From the NCBI GenBank assembly GCA_000473305.1, contig CP006772.1:868001-932000 (forward strand): a stretch of DNA of 64,000 nt. Direction: 5' to 3'. Each line of letters opens with the position of its first letter. Position 1 is the stretch's first letter. The notes beneath the pieces were generated by a model, which was given only the letters and a program-made list of their open reading frames with translations, searched no databases and was not told where the DNA came from. This document shows, in pieces, positions 16,000-25,341 of the stretch. Position numbers and translations under genes: made by a program. This DNA comes from Bacteroidales bacterium CF. Its GTDB lineage: Bacteria > Bacteroidota > Bacteroidia > Bacteroidales > UBA932.

Positions 16000-16929
16000 A
16001 TGAAAAATTTCTCTACCGGATTTTTAATTATAGCAAGCATTCTTTTGCTATTTCCTATGGCCGGTTATGGGCAGAAAGCAGGCTATGACAAAGAATTCAC
16101 CAAAATCATGGACAGTCTCAATATACAAACGACTATATATTTTCAGTGGCACAACTCCGAGGTCTATACTAAATATGGAAAACCAAGAGTTAAGGCTATG
16201 AATGAATTGAAGTCACATCCTGAAAAAGAGAAAGAGTTGCGTCCATATATTGACAGCTTAACTGTGTTATTGGATGCAGCCGGACAAGAGTCAAAAAAAA
16301 GATATGCTTTAATAACAGAGAAGAAAAGTGAGGCCTACGACAAGTATAAGTTGGTTTCAGGAGAGGCTTTCAAGAGTGTATTTTATAGAAGGCATTCGCT
16401 AACAACAGAGGAGTTGTGGAGTATGCTTAACTCTGCTACAAAGGAGGTCAGGCGCTCCCCGGCAGGAAAAGCAACAAAAGCATTCCTTACTACAAAGAAG
16501 GTACTCCCCGGCGACAAATTCAAGCCTTTTACTTGCTTTGATGTAAACGGAAAGAAATTCAATTGGAATATAATTAGTGGTAAAAAAACAATAATAATCG
16601 GAGATGGCTTGGGGTGTATGACCCACGGTATGGATAATTCTGCGCCTGCACGATATTTCAAAGAGATTAAAGAGAAATATGGTGCAGATAATTTTGTCTT
16701 AATCATATATTGGAACAATACTGACTTGCAAGAAATGAAGAAAGGGATAGCAGAGTTTGGAGTGGAGGAATTCATCAATGTGGCAGACGGTCTTGAATTC
16801 AGCACACCTTTGGAGATCTTATATGATACACAAGGCACACCATCACTTCTCTACATCAACGCAGATGGCACACTGAACAAGCAAGTTATGGGGATTGACG
16901 ATTATATTGACTCATTTTTGAAAGATTAG
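16000..16929 (+). CDS. secreted thioredoxin-fold (TlpA-like) protein lacking CxxC
   Basis: A 309-residue protein with a signal peptide (about 1-25, ending GYGQ), a helical charged N-terminal region (about 30-165) and a C-terminal thioredoxin-like domain (about 170-309). The family-typical cis-Pro segment GTPSLLYINADG is present. Where redox members have CxxC, this protein has a lone Cys in GLGCMTHG, so ordinary dithiol exchange is unlikely. It stands alone between the tRNA terminator and the GNAT gene. It could be a non-redox relative or a peroxiredoxin-like single-Cys protein; function unknown. Confidence 0.75.
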   Translation: MKNFSTGFLIIASILLLFPMAGYGQKAGYDKEFTKIMDSLNIQTTIYFQWHNSEVYTKYGKPRVKAMNELKSHPEKEKELRPYIDSLTVLLDAAGQESKKRYALITEKKSEAYDKYKLVSGEAFKSVFYRRHSLTTEELWSMLNSATKEVRRSPAGKATKAFLTTKKVLPGDKFKPFTCFDVNGKKFNWNIISGKKTIIIGDGLGCMTHGMDNSAPARYFKEIKEKYGADNFVLIIYWNNTDLQEMKKGIAEFGVEEFINVADGLEFSTPLEILYDTQGTPSLLYINADGTLNKQVMGIDDYIDSFLKD

Positions 16930-17014
16930 TGATGTTTTTTGGAAAACCAATTATTGTCTTAGTAATCAACAATGTTGTCACAGCGCCTCATTTATGAAGA
17001 ACAAAAAAGATTAC

Positions 17015-17022
17015 TATCTTTG
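17015..17022 (+). promoter_or_regulatory. -7 element TATCTTTG upstream of the GNAT gene
   Basis: A perfect TAnnTTTG 18 bases upstream of ATG 17041. It lies inside the longer open frame that begins at 16972, which argues for the internal start. Confidence 0.55.
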
Positions 17023-17040
17023 AGGAATTATAATACTACA

Positions 17041-17493
17041 ATGGTTTTTCAGATCAGACAGGCAAAACCCGATGATACAGGGATAATCCTCAAATTTATA
17101 TGTGCTCTCGCAGAGTATGAAAAGATGCTTGATGAAGTGACTGCTACGGAGGAGATACTTTACGATTCTCTCTTTGTAAAGAAGCAGGCTGAAGCTTTGA
17201 TTGCGGAGGAGGATGGCGTACCTGTCGGCTTTGCAGTCTATTTTCACAATTTTTCAACTTTCAAAGGAAAAGCGTGTCTATATCTGGAGGATCTTTTTGT
17301 CCTCCCTGAGCACCGGGGAAAAGGATATGGAAAGAGTCTTCTCATGAAATTGGCAGAGATTGCCAAAGAGAGAGGTTGTGAGAGGTTTGACTGGTCAGTT
17401 TTGAAATGGAATGAACCCTCTATTAAGTTTTATAAGAGTCTGGGTGCCGAACCTTTAGATGAATGGGTAACATTCAGACTAACTAAATATTGA
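17041..17493 (+). CDS. GNAT-family N-acetyltransferase
   Basis: A 150-residue acetyl-CoA-dependent acetyltransferase of the diamine/spermidine-acetyltransferase-like GNAT group. The acetyl-CoA loop is clear: LYLEDLFVLPEHRGKGYGKSL, residues about 78-100. The N terminus FQIRQAKPDD is typical. ATG 17041 is preferred to 16972 because a promoter element lies between them and homologues begin here. The stop is 3 bases before mgsA, so the two are co-transcribed. The acceptor is unknown. Confidence 0.88.
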   Translation: MVFQIRQAKPDDTGIILKFICALAEYEKMLDEVTATEEILYDSLFVKKQAEALIAEEDGVPVGFAVYFHNFSTFKGKACLYLEDLFVLPEHRGKGYGKSLLMKLAEIAKERGCERFDWSVLKWNEPSIKFYKSLGAEPLDEWVTFRLTKY

Positions 17494-17496
17494 CAA

Positions 17497-17955
17497 ATGA
17501 AAACAATTGCATTAGTTGCACACGACAACAGAAAGAAAGATTTGATGGAGTGGGTCGAGTATAACAAGGAGACCCTGAAAAAGCACAAGTTGGTTTGTAC
17601 AGGAACAACCGGGAGAATGGTTGAGGAGACTTTAAGTAAAGGGTCAAAAAAAGGGGATCAGAAATTAGATATAAAATTGTTGAAATCAGGTCCGCTTGGC
17701 GGAGATCAACAGCTGGGAGCTTTAATTGCAGAGGGGGAGATTGACATGCTGTTTTTCCTGTGGGATCCGATGCAGCCACAACCCCACGATGTTGATGTAA
17801 AAGCACTATTGAGGATTTCAAGTCTTTACAATGTCCCGACTGCAACAAACCGTTCAACTGCGGATTTCCTTATCTCATCACCGCTGTTTGACACAGATTA
17901 CAAACCGAAGTTGATAAGCTACACAGATTATACTTCAAGAAAGCTCAATTTATAA
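17497..17955 (+). CDS. mgsA: methylglyoxal synthase
   Basis: A 152-residue cytoplasmic enzyme that converts dihydroxyacetone phosphate to methylglyoxal and phosphate, a bypass used when sugar phosphates pile up. The N-terminal IALVAHDNRK, phosphate-binding GTTGR, the catalytic Asp in SGPLGGDQQLG and the WDPMQPQPHDVDV segment with its His are all present. Length matches the family. It follows the GNAT gene by 3 bases and ends in a terminator. Confidence 0.95.
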   Translation: MKTIALVAHDNRKKDLMEWVEYNKETLKKHKLVCTGTTGRMVEETLSKGSKKGDQKLDIKLLKSGPLGGDQQLGALIAEGEIDMLFFLWDPMQPQPHDVDVKALLRISSLYNVPTATNRSTADFLISSPLFDTDYKPKLISYTDYTSRKLNL

Positions 17956-17969
17956 TATTGAGCTTTTTT
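17939..17969. terminator. bidirectional intrinsic terminator between mgsA and the thioesterase
   Basis: Arms AAGCTCAAT (17941-17949) and ATTGAGCTT (17957-17965) are followed by a T-run on the plus strand and a shorter one on the minus strand. The stem starts within the last mgsA codons and serves two convergent genes. Confidence 0.85.
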
Positions 17970-18687
17970 ATTTGATAAACAACTTAAATGTGAATACCGG
18001 GTTGCCCTCTTTCTTGCCCTCGACAACCACTGTATTTCCTGTAACAGAACGGAAAATTTCTATTGAGTCACCGAGTCTGCTCTCCATATTGAAATTAAGA
18101 AACATATCTGTAACACACATCTCGGATGCAAACTCAGGATCAATTGCATCCATGGCCCACTCCACATATTTTGCGTTGTTGGTGTGCCTGTTGATGTCTA
18201 TATCGCTGAAAGATACTTTTTTGGTGTAGATATACTCCATGTCATGCGGAGGAACTATTTTTTCTGCATGTTCAGGAAGAGAGTCCTGAATATTGATGGA
18301 GTCTGAATAGCCCAAAGAGTCAATTTTCTGCATCTTTCTTGTCTCAATATTGATCACAACCCATGATGAGGTTGCCTTAATAATCACCTCTCCGGAGTTG
18401 TCCGTTGCTTCAAAATCCCTGTACCAGAAAAGCCTGTCACCACCCTTGTGCCACGTCTTCAGTGTAAGATTCTCACGCCATTTTGGTGTTTTGTTAAATT
18501 TTACATGAAATCTTGACAGAACCCAGGCAACATTATCCCCGATAAGGTTGTCATAACCAAAGCCAAGGAGGTCAGCATGGCGGCCTGCCAGTTCCTGTGC
18601 ATAATTCATAAATGCAAAAAGCTTTAGGTTTGCATTAATATCTGTCTCGTAGCTTTTTACATAAAAATCTTCACTGTATGTCTTCAT
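17968..18687 (-). CDS. acyl-ACP thioesterase
   Basis: A 239-residue double-hotdog acyl-ACP thioesterase that releases fatty acids from acyl carrier protein. The first hotdog (about 1-130) has the typical start for a FatA-like enzyme, and the second has SFSDIDINRHTNNAKYVEW, the family motif with Asp, Asn and His. ATG 18687 is chosen; the open frame nine residues longer adds a segment unlike homologues. It is convergent with mgsA across a shared terminator. Confidence 0.88.
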   Translation of the reverse strand: MKTYSEDFYVKSYETDINANLKLFAFMNYAQELAGRHADLLGFGYDNLIGDNVAWVLSRFHVKFNKTPKWRENLTLKTWHKGGDRLFWYRDFEATDNSGEVIIKATSSWVVINIETRKMQKIDSLGYSDSINIQDSLPEHAEKIVPPHDMEYIYTKKVSFSDIDINRHTNNAKYVEWAMDAIDPEFASEMCVTDMFLNFNMESRLGDSIEIFRSVTGNTVVVEGKKEGNPVFTFKLFIK

Positions 18688-18737
18688 GGTCAGGAAATAT
18701 TGAATATTGTTCAAAGTATGGCAAAAATAGAGATAAA

Positions 18738-18768
18738 TTGGCTAAAGAATAAATTTAGATTAACTTTG
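18738..18768 (+). promoter_or_regulatory. pyrG promoter
   Basis: TTG at 18738-18740 and TAACTTTG at 18761-18768, spacer 20 bases, 32 bases upstream of ATG 18801. Confidence 0.7.
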
Positions 18769-18800
18769 TATCCCTGTATTACAATCCGTATTTAAATTTT

Positions 18801-20423
18801 ATGAGCACCAAGTATGTATTTGTTATGGGAGGGGTTACCTCTTCCTTAGGAAAAGGTATTATAGCATCTTCATTGGCTAAACTATTGCAATCAAGAGGAT
18901 TAGCTGTTACTATCCAGAAGTTTGACCCCTATATCAACGTGGACCCGGGAACTTTAAATCCCTATGAACATGGAGAGTGTTACGTAACCGAAGATGGTGC
19001 TGAGACAGATTTGGATCTGGGGCACTATGAGAGGTTCCTTAATACCTTCACTTCAAAGGCCAACAATGTAACTACAGGGAAAATCTATCGTACAGTGATC
19101 GACAAAGAGAGGCAGGGAGCCTATCTGGGTAAGACTGTACAAATCATTCCTCACATAACTGATGAGATTAAACGAAGAATGCTCCTGCTTGGGAAATCAG
19201 GAAATTTTGATGTGATAATCACAGAGTTGGGAGGTACTGTGGGTGATATCGAGTCACTCCCTTTCATAGAGGCTGTACGTCAGCTTCAGTGGGAACTGCC
19301 TGATGAGGATTGTCTTGTCGTTCACCTCACCCTTGTGCCTTATCTGAGTGCCGCAAAGGAGCTGAAAACAAAACCTACACAGCACTCTGTAAGGATGCTC
19401 CAGCAGAACGGAGTTCATCCTGATATTATTATATGCAGGACTGAACACCCATTACCGGCAGAGATCAGGAGGAAGGTGGCACTTTTCTGCAATGTCAGGC
19501 CAAATGCTGTTATAGAGTCAATAGATGCATCCAGCATATATGAGGTTCCGCTGAATATGTACAAGGAGAAACTTGATGAGCTGGTACTCAGAAAATTCAA
19601 GCTGGAATCATATCTTTCACGGAGTCTCGAACTGGTTAAGTGGAAAGAGTTTCTTGAAAAGCTTCACAACCCGAAAAACAATGTGGATATTGCGTTGGTC
19701 GGTAAATATGTTGAGCTTCAGGATGCCTATAAGTCTATATTGGAGTCATTTATTCACGCCGGTGCCGAGAATGAGTGTAAAGTCAAAGTTCACTATGTTC
19801 ACAGTGAATATGTGAATGAGGCTAATGTTGCTGAAAAGCTCAGCGGAATGCACGGTATACTTGTAGCTCCCGGTTTTGGGGAAAGAGGTATCGAAGGAAA
19901 GATTGTAGCTGTGAAATATGCCAGAGAGAATAAAGTTCCTTTTTTCGGAATATGCCTTGGCATGCAAATGGCAGTTATAGAGTATGCAAGAAATATACTC
20001 GGACTTGAAGATGCAATGACCACTGAGATAAAACAACACGCCAAGGATCCTGTTATTGATCTTATGGAAGACCAGAAAAGCCTCACCATCAAGGGAGGAA
20101 CCATGCGTCTCGGTGCATACAAATGCACACTTGAGGAGGGTACGCTTGCAGCTTCAATATATGGATGTAAGGAGATATACGAAAGACACAGACATAGATA
20201 CGAAGTTAACAACAATTACATAGAGGCGCTTGAGAAGGGCGGCATGCATGCGAGTGGCAAGAACCCAGACACTGGTCTGGTTGAGATAGTTGAACTTCCC
20301 GGACATCCCTTCTTCATAGGAGTTCAGTTCCATCCGGAGTTGAAGAGTACCCCGGAAAGACCGCAACCAATATTTGTATCTTTTGTCAAGGCTGCGTTGA
20401 AATATAAAACAGATAAAAAGTGA
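18801..20423 (+). CDS. pyrG: CTP synthase
   Basis: A 540-residue glutamine-dependent CTP synthase, last step of pyrimidine nucleotide synthesis. The N-terminal synthetase domain begins KYVFVMGGVTSSLGKG with the ATP loop; the C-terminal class I amidotransferase domain has the nucleophile Cys in FGICLGMQMA and the His-Glu pair in FHPEL. Full length. The stop overlaps the GTG start of the next gene by 4 bases. Confidence 0.97.
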   Translation: MSTKYVFVMGGVTSSLGKGIIASSLAKLLQSRGLAVTIQKFDPYINVDPGTLNPYEHGECYVTEDGAETDLDLGHYERFLNTFTSKANNVTTGKIYRTVIDKERQGAYLGKTVQIIPHITDEIKRRMLLLGKSGNFDVIITELGGTVGDIESLPFIEAVRQLQWELPDEDCLVVHLTLVPYLSAAKELKTKPTQHSVRMLQQNGVHPDIIICRTEHPLPAEIRRKVALFCNVRPNAVIESIDASSIYEVPLNMYKEKLDELVLRKFKLESYLSRSLELVKWKEFLEKLHNPKNNVDIALVGKYVELQDAYKSILESFIHAGAENECKVKVHYVHSEYVNEANVAEKLSGMHGILVAPGFGERGIEGKIVAVKYARENKVPFFGICLGMQMAVIEYARNILGLEDAMTTEIKQHAKDPVIDLMEDQKSLTIKGGTMRLGAYKCTLEEGTLAASIYGCKEIYERHRHRYEVNNNYIEALEKGGMHASGKNPDTGLVEIVELPGHPFFIGVQFHPELKSTPERPQPIFVSFVKAALKYKTDKK

Positions 20424-21220
20424 CTGTAAAAAGCATCAATACTCTCTCTCTCATAAGAATCCTGGCAGTTGTACTAGCTATAGGCATCAATTGTCAGAAT
20501 CCGACATTTGCACAGTCTGTCAAGGCTCAAAGGTATGTATGCAGGGTAGTTGAATCTTTTCCACACGATGTAAACTCGTATACACAAGGACTCTTTTTTC
20601 ATAACGGCCAGCTATATGAGAGTGCCGGACAATATGGTAAATCCTCATTCAGGAAAGTGGATATCAAAAAAGGGACTGCTTTACAGAGTTTCAGCTTCCC
20701 GGACAAATATTTTGCCGAGGGTTCGGTTGTTCTGGACAACAATCTCTATATTCTGACATGGATGGAGCGTGTTGTATTTGTCTATGATATCAACACTCTT
20801 AAACCTGTCAAACAGTTCTTCAACCCCTTTGCCGAAGGGTGGGGACTTACAACTGACGGCAAACAGTTGATTATGAGTGACGGGTCTTCAAATCTGTACT
20901 TTATGGATCCTCAGACTTTCGCCGAAAAAGGTAGGATTAAGGTAAAACTCAACGGCAAGGAGCTAAATCAGCTTAACGAGCTGGAGTATATTAAGGGAGA
21001 GATTTGGGCAAATGTGTATCAGGAAGACTATATTGTAATTATAAATCCAAAAACGGGAGCAGTGCGTGCCATGGCAGATTGTAAGAATCTTTTGCCCGGG
21101 AGCATGCGGACTACAAAAACTGATGTCCTTAACGGGATAGCGTATAATCCTCAGAATGACCAGATATATGTTACAGGTAAATACTGGCCTAAATTATTCA
21201 GGATATCGTTGACAAAGTGA
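20420..21220 (+). CDS. glutaminyl-peptide cyclotransferase
   Basis: A 266-residue exported beta-propeller enzyme (plant-type glutaminyl cyclase family) that turns N-terminal Gln into pyroglutamate. It has a signal peptide (about 10-31, ending TFAQ) and the family segments YTQGLFFHNGQLYES, EGWGLTTDG and LNELEYI-GEIWANVY. The start is GTG in a GTGA overlap with pyrG, since no ATG gives a complete signal peptide. Periplasmic location is expected. The pairing with pyrG looks like read-through rather than shared function. Confidence 0.87.
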   Translation: MTVKSINTLSLIRILAVVLAIGINCQNPTFAQSVKAQRYVCRVVESFPHDVNSYTQGLFFHNGQLYESAGQYGKSSFRKVDIKKGTALQSFSFPDKYFAEGSVVLDNNLYILTWMERVVFVYDINTLKPVKQFFNPFAEGWGLTTDGKQLIMSDGSSNLYFMDPQTFAEKGRIKVKLNGKELNQLNELEYIKGEIWANVYQEDYIVIINPKTGAVRAMADCKNLLPGSMRTTKTDVLNGIAYNPQNDQIYVTGKYWPKLFRISLTK

Positions 21221-21240
21221 GATAGTACAATATAAAAATA

Positions 21241-21957
21241 TCAGGGATGAGTTGCCCGGACTATATGCTTTTTACCGGCAGGTCCGGGCAATCTCTTTAC
21301 CAGAAATCCGGAATCTCTCAATGCTTGTTTGACAATCCCTTTTGATGAGTATGTTACAAGAATTCCACCCGGGACAAGCCACCCGAATAATTTTTTAAAT
21401 TGATCAGTACTCCACAGTTCGGGTTGGGTATTTGGGGAGAAGGCATCATAATAAATAAGGTCAACAATGCCGCTCTTCATCTCCATGTCAAGAAGGTCTG
21501 TCTGAAATTTTGTAAACGAAAAGTTGGGAAGCAGATTTTGTTCGGAACCCCACGGGAGTTCATGAAGGTTATTGAAAAGTCTGACAAAATCTTCTGTGGC
21601 ATTTTCTGCAGAACTTCTGTATTCCGGGATAGAGGCAACCATGTCCGGATAATTCAGCTTCCTGTATTCAAACTCTTTGAGTGGAAACTTCTCAACGGTT
21701 ATGTAATTAATTGTTAGCCAAGGGTGTAGCTTGGCAAAGAGAAGTGTGAGGTAGGCATTCAATCCGGTGCCAAAGCCCATTTCGAAGAGAGAGATTTTAT
21801 CCCTCTGACCTGCGTAAAATTCAAGACCGGAACTGATGAAAATGTGCAGACTCTCAGCCAGTGCACCGTTTATTGAGTGAAAGCACTCGTCGAACTCTTT
21901 TAATTTTAGTGTCGAAGAGCCGTCTGCACTAAGTATAATTTCTCTGGAACCATTCAT
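21241..21957 (-). CDS. mnmD: tRNA (mnm5s2U34) methyltransferase, MnmD
   Basis: A 238-residue SAM-dependent methyltransferase equal to the N-terminal half of E. coli MnmC, without the FAD oxidase half. It has the SAM loop MGFGTGLNAYLTL (about 58-70), the acidic YYDAFSPNTQPELW segment and a C-terminal PGPAGKKHIVRA tail. It would methylate the wobble uridine aminomethyl group. It is convergent with the cyclotransferase gene (20-base gap) and divergent from secA. Confidence 0.88.
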   Translation of the reverse strand: MNGSREIILSADGSSTLKLKEFDECFHSINGALAESLHIFISSGLEFYAGQRDKISLFEMGFGTGLNAYLTLLFAKLHPWLTINYITVEKFPLKEFEYRKLNYPDMVASIPEYRSSAENATEDFVRLFNNLHELPWGSEQNLLPNFSFTKFQTDLLDMEMKSGIVDLIYYDAFSPNTQPELWSTDQFKKLFGWLVPGGILVTYSSKGIVKQALRDSGFLVKRLPGPAGKKHIVRATHP

Positions 21958-21994
21958 TATGAAGCGAATTTAAGACTTTTTGTATCTATTTTCT

Positions 21995-22002
21995 TATCTT
22001 TG
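21995..22002 (+). promoter_or_regulatory. -7 element TATCTTTG upstream of secA
   Basis: A perfect TAnnTTTG 38 bases upstream of ATG 22041; a weak TTTA lies 22 bases further upstream. Confidence 0.55.
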
Positions 22003-22040
22003 TAGCTAACATTGAAAAATAATTATCAAAAATATAGACA

Positions 22041-25000
22041 ATGGCAGTTATAAACAGCATCCTTAAGAAATTCTTCGGAACCAAGGCAGACAGGGATATG
22101 AAGCTAATCCAACCTTATGTCGCTAAAACTCTTGAGGCATATGCAAGAATAGACAAGCTTACTCACAATCAACTAAGGGATGAGAGTGATAAAATAAAAA
22201 GAAGGATAGCAGAGTATATTGCTGAAGATGAGGCAAAAAAACAATCTCTAAGAGAGAGACTTGAGGATCTTACAATTGATATTTCAGAGAAGGAGTCATT
22301 GGCTACAGAGGTTGATAAGCTGACTAAGAGGATAGATGAGAAACTGGAAGAGGTGCTAATCGAGGTGTTGCCGGATGCATTTGCAATTATGAAATCTACC
22401 GCAAGGCGCTTCAAGGAAAACAGCGAGATCAGGGTGGTTGCAAGTGAAGCAGATAAGGATTTTGCTGCAAAACGTGATTTTGTCACAATAGAGGGGGAGA
22501 CAGCAGTATGGCATAATAGCTGGATGGCCGGGGGAAACATGATTGTTTGGGATATGGTTCATTACGATGTGCAGCTGGTCGGTGGTGTTGCCCTGCATCA
22601 GGGTAAAATTTCAGAGATGGCTACCGGTGAGGGTAAAACTCTGGTGGCCACACTGCCTGTTTTCCTTAATGCACTTGCAGGGAAAGGCGTTCACGTTGTA
22701 ACTGTCAACGACTATCTGTCTAAACGTGACTCTGAGTGGATGGGACCTCTTTATCAGTTCCACGGGCTCAAAGTAGACTGCATCGACAGACACGAACCAA
22801 ATTCAGATGCCAGGAAGGCAGCTTACAAAGCAGATATCACATTCGGCACAAACAACGAGTTTGGTTTTGACTATCTGCGTGACAATATGGCGATTAATCA
22901 GGAAGATCTAGTTCAAAGGAAACACCATTATGCAATTGTCGATGAGGTGGACTCTGTGTTGATTGACGATGCCAGGACTCCTTTGATTATCTCAGGACCG
23001 GTTCCCAAGGGTGATGATCAGCAGTTCAACGAGTTCAAGCCTATCGTGGAAAAGCTCTATGCAGCACAACGCACGATTGTGACACAGATTCTCAATGATG
23101 CCAAGAAAAAGATATCAGAAGGGAACGAAGAGGAGGGAGGAGTTCTTCTTCTCAGAGCACATAAGGGCCTTCCAAGATACAACCCGCTTATTAAATATCT
23201 GAGTGAGCCGGGCATAAAACAATTACTCCTGAAGACGGAGAACTACTATATGCAGGATAACAACAAACAGATGCATATAGTGACCGATCCTCTCTACTTT
23301 GTCATTGAGGAGAAACAGAAATCCGTCGACCTTACAGATGTTGGTCATGAGCTTATTTCAAAGGGGGTAAGTGATCCTAAATTCTTTATTCTGCCGGATA
23401 TAGGAGGTGAGATATCGGAGATGGAGAAACAAGACCTCACTCCTGAGGAAAAGGTAGCAGCAAAGGACGCCCTTCTTACCGACTATGCTTTGAAGAGTGA
23501 GCGTGTCCACACAGTTAATCAGCTGCTCAAGGCATATACTATGTTTGAGAAGGATGTCGAGTATGTTATACTAGACAACAAGATAAAGATTGTTGACGAG
23601 CAGACTGGCCGTATACTTGAGGGAAGACGTTATTCAGAGGGACTTCACCAGGCTATCGAGGCAAAAGAGAGTGTTAAGGTTGAGGCTGCCACACAGACAT
23701 TTGCAACAATCACCCTTCAGAATTACTTCAGAATGTACCACAAGCTTGCCGGTATGACAGGTACTGCGGAGACAGAGGCAGGTGAGTTCTGGTCAATCTA
23801 CAAACTGGATGTTGTTGTAATTCCGACAAACAGACCGATAGTCAGGAAAGATATGGAAGATCTCATTTTCAAGACAAAAAGGGAGAAATTCAATGCTGTC
23901 ATTGACGAGATTGTTAACCTGACAAAAAAGAATCGTCCTGTTCTTGTCGGTACAACTTCTGTCGAGGTTTCCGAACTATTGAGCAGGATGCTTAAAATAC
24001 GAGGAATCAAGCATAATGTGCTGAATGCTAAACAACATGCCAAAGAGGCCGAAATCGTTGCCGAGGCAGGTCAACCGGGAGCAGTGACAATTGCTACTAA
24101 CATGGCAGGTCGTGGTACAGATATAAAACTCGGTCCCGGCGTTAAGGAGGCAGGAGGTCTTGCAATTATTGGTACTGAGAGACATGATTCACGTCGTGTT
24201 GACAGACAGCTCAGAGGCCGTGCCGGTCGTCAGGGAGACCCCGGTTCTTCGAGTTTCTTTGTATCACTTGAAGATGACCTTATGAGGCTTTTTGGTTCTG
24301 AGAGGATAGCAGGTATGGTTGACAAGATGGGAATGAAAGAGGGTGAGGTTTTGCAACACAGTATGCTCTCAAAATCTATTGAGCGTGCACAGAGAAAGGT
24401 TGAGGAAAATAACTTCGGTATTAGAAAGAGACTCCTTGAGTACGATGACGTAATGAATTCTCAGAGAGAGGTTATTTACACCAGACGCCGCAACGCTCTT
24501 TACGGAGAGAGAGTTGATGTCGATGTTCAGAACATGATAACTGACTATGCAGAAAACCTTGTATCGTCACATCATGGTTCTTCAGATTTTGATGAATTCA
24601 CAACTGATTCTATCAGAAGTCTATCTGTAGAAACCGGTATTGACAGGGAGTTCTTTGAGAAGTCAAATACAGCTGAGGTTACTGAGGCATATCAGAAAAA
24701 CATAAAGGAGATACTCAAGAGGAGAGGTGATGTACTCGTTCAGCAGTCATGGCCTATTGTCAAGCAGATTTACGAGACTCAGAATGCAGTATATCAAAAT
24801 ATTGCCATACCTGTCAGTGATGGTCATAAGATGATGCAGATGGTGGTTAATCTCAAGAAGGCATATGATACAAAGGGTCTTGAAATAATAAGAGCCCTAA
24901 ACAAGAGTATAACCCTTCTGATGATAGATGAGCACTGGAAGGAGCACCTCCGCGACATGGATGATCTGAAACAGTCTGTTCAGAATGCCACTTACGAGCA

Positions 25001-25328
25001 GAAAGATCCGTTGTTGATCTATAAGTTCGAGAGTTTTGAACTATTTAAAGGTGTACTTGACAAGGTAAGCAAAGATGTGCTTTCATTCCTTCTTAAGGCT
25101 CATATCCCTCTCAGGGAGAACACTCAGCAGCCACCTGTAAATGTAAGGCAGGAGAATCACAAAAAGACAGATCTGAGCAATATGAGGACATCCAGAGAAG
25201 ACCTTTCAACTTCCGGCGGAGAGCCAAAATCTCAAGGTCCTGTACATGTTGAGAAGAAGGTGGGCAGGAATGATCCATGCCCTTGCGGAAGCGGTAAAAA
25301 ATATAAAAATTGCCATGGAGCGAGTTAA
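22041..25328 (+). CDS. secA: preprotein translocase ATPase SecA
   Basis: A 1095-residue motor of the Sec pathway. Walker A is [14 protein letters not shown] (about 193-206), the DEAD-type Walker B is in [14 protein letters not shown], and the nucleotide-binding domain 2 motif is [12 protein letters not shown]. Compared with E. coli SecA (901) it has an insertion near residues 325-480, common in this phylum. The C-terminal zinc motif [14 protein letters not shown], used for SecB and ribosome contact, is intact. Confidence 0.98.
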   Translation: MAVINSILKKFFGTKADRDMKLIQPYVAKTLEAYARIDKLTHNQLRDESDKIKRRIAEYIAEDEAKKQSLRERLEDLTIDISEKESLATEVDKLTKRIDEKLEEVLIEVLPDAFAIMKSTARRFKENSEIRVVASEADKDFAAKRDFVTIEGETAVWHNSWMAGGNMIVWDMVHYDVQLVGGVALHQGKISEMATGEGKTLVATLPVFLNALAGKGVHVVTVNDYLSKRDSEWMGPLYQFHGLKVDCIDRHEPNSDARKAAYKADITFGTNNEFGFDYLRDNMAINQEDLVQRKHHYAIVDEVDSVLIDDARTPLIISGPVPKGDDQQFNEFKPIVEKLYAAQRTIVTQILNDAKKKISEGNEEEGGVLLLRAHKGLPRYNPLIKYLSEPGIKQLLLKTENYYMQDNNKQMHIVTDPLYFVIEEKQKSVDLTDVGHELISKGVSDPKFFILPDIGGEISEMEKQDLTPEEKVAAKDALLTDYALKSERVHTVNQLLKAYTMFEKDVEYVILDNKIKIVDEQTGRILEGRRYSEGLHQAIEAKESVKVEAATQTFATITLQNYFRMYHKLAGMTGTAETEAGEFWSIYKLDVVVIPTNRPIVRKDMEDLIFKTKREKFNAVIDEIVNLTKKNRPVLVGTTSVEVSELLSRMLKIRGIKHNVLNAKQHAKEAEIVAEAGQPGAVTIATNMAGRGTDIKLGPGVKEAGGLAIIGTERHDSRRVDRQLRGRAGRQGDPGSSSFFVSLEDDLMRLFGSERIAGMVDKMGMKEGEVLQHSMLSKSIERAQRKVEENNFGIRKRLLEYDDVMNSQREVIYTRRRNALYGERVDVDVQNMITDYAENLVSSHHGSSDFDEFTTDSIRSLSVETGIDREFFEKSNTAEVTEAYQKNIKEILKRRGDVLVQQSWPIVKQIYETQNAVYQNIAIPVSDGHKMMQMVVNLKKAYDTKGLEIIRALNKSITLLMIDEHWKEHLRDMDDLKQSVQNATYEQKDPLLIYKFESFELFKGVLDKVSKDVLSFLLKAHIPLRENTQQPPVNVRQENHKKTDLSNMRTSREDLSTSGGEPKSQGPVHVEKKVGRNDPCPCGSGKKYKNCHGAS

Positions 25329-25341
25329 TTATTGATGATTT

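Noticed and set aside
20420-21220. Lipoprotein signal in the glutaminyl cyclotransferase
   Set aside because: A Cys follows the hydrophobic segment (GINC), but the residues before it do not fit a lipobox; an ordinary signal peptide ending at TFAQ is more likely.
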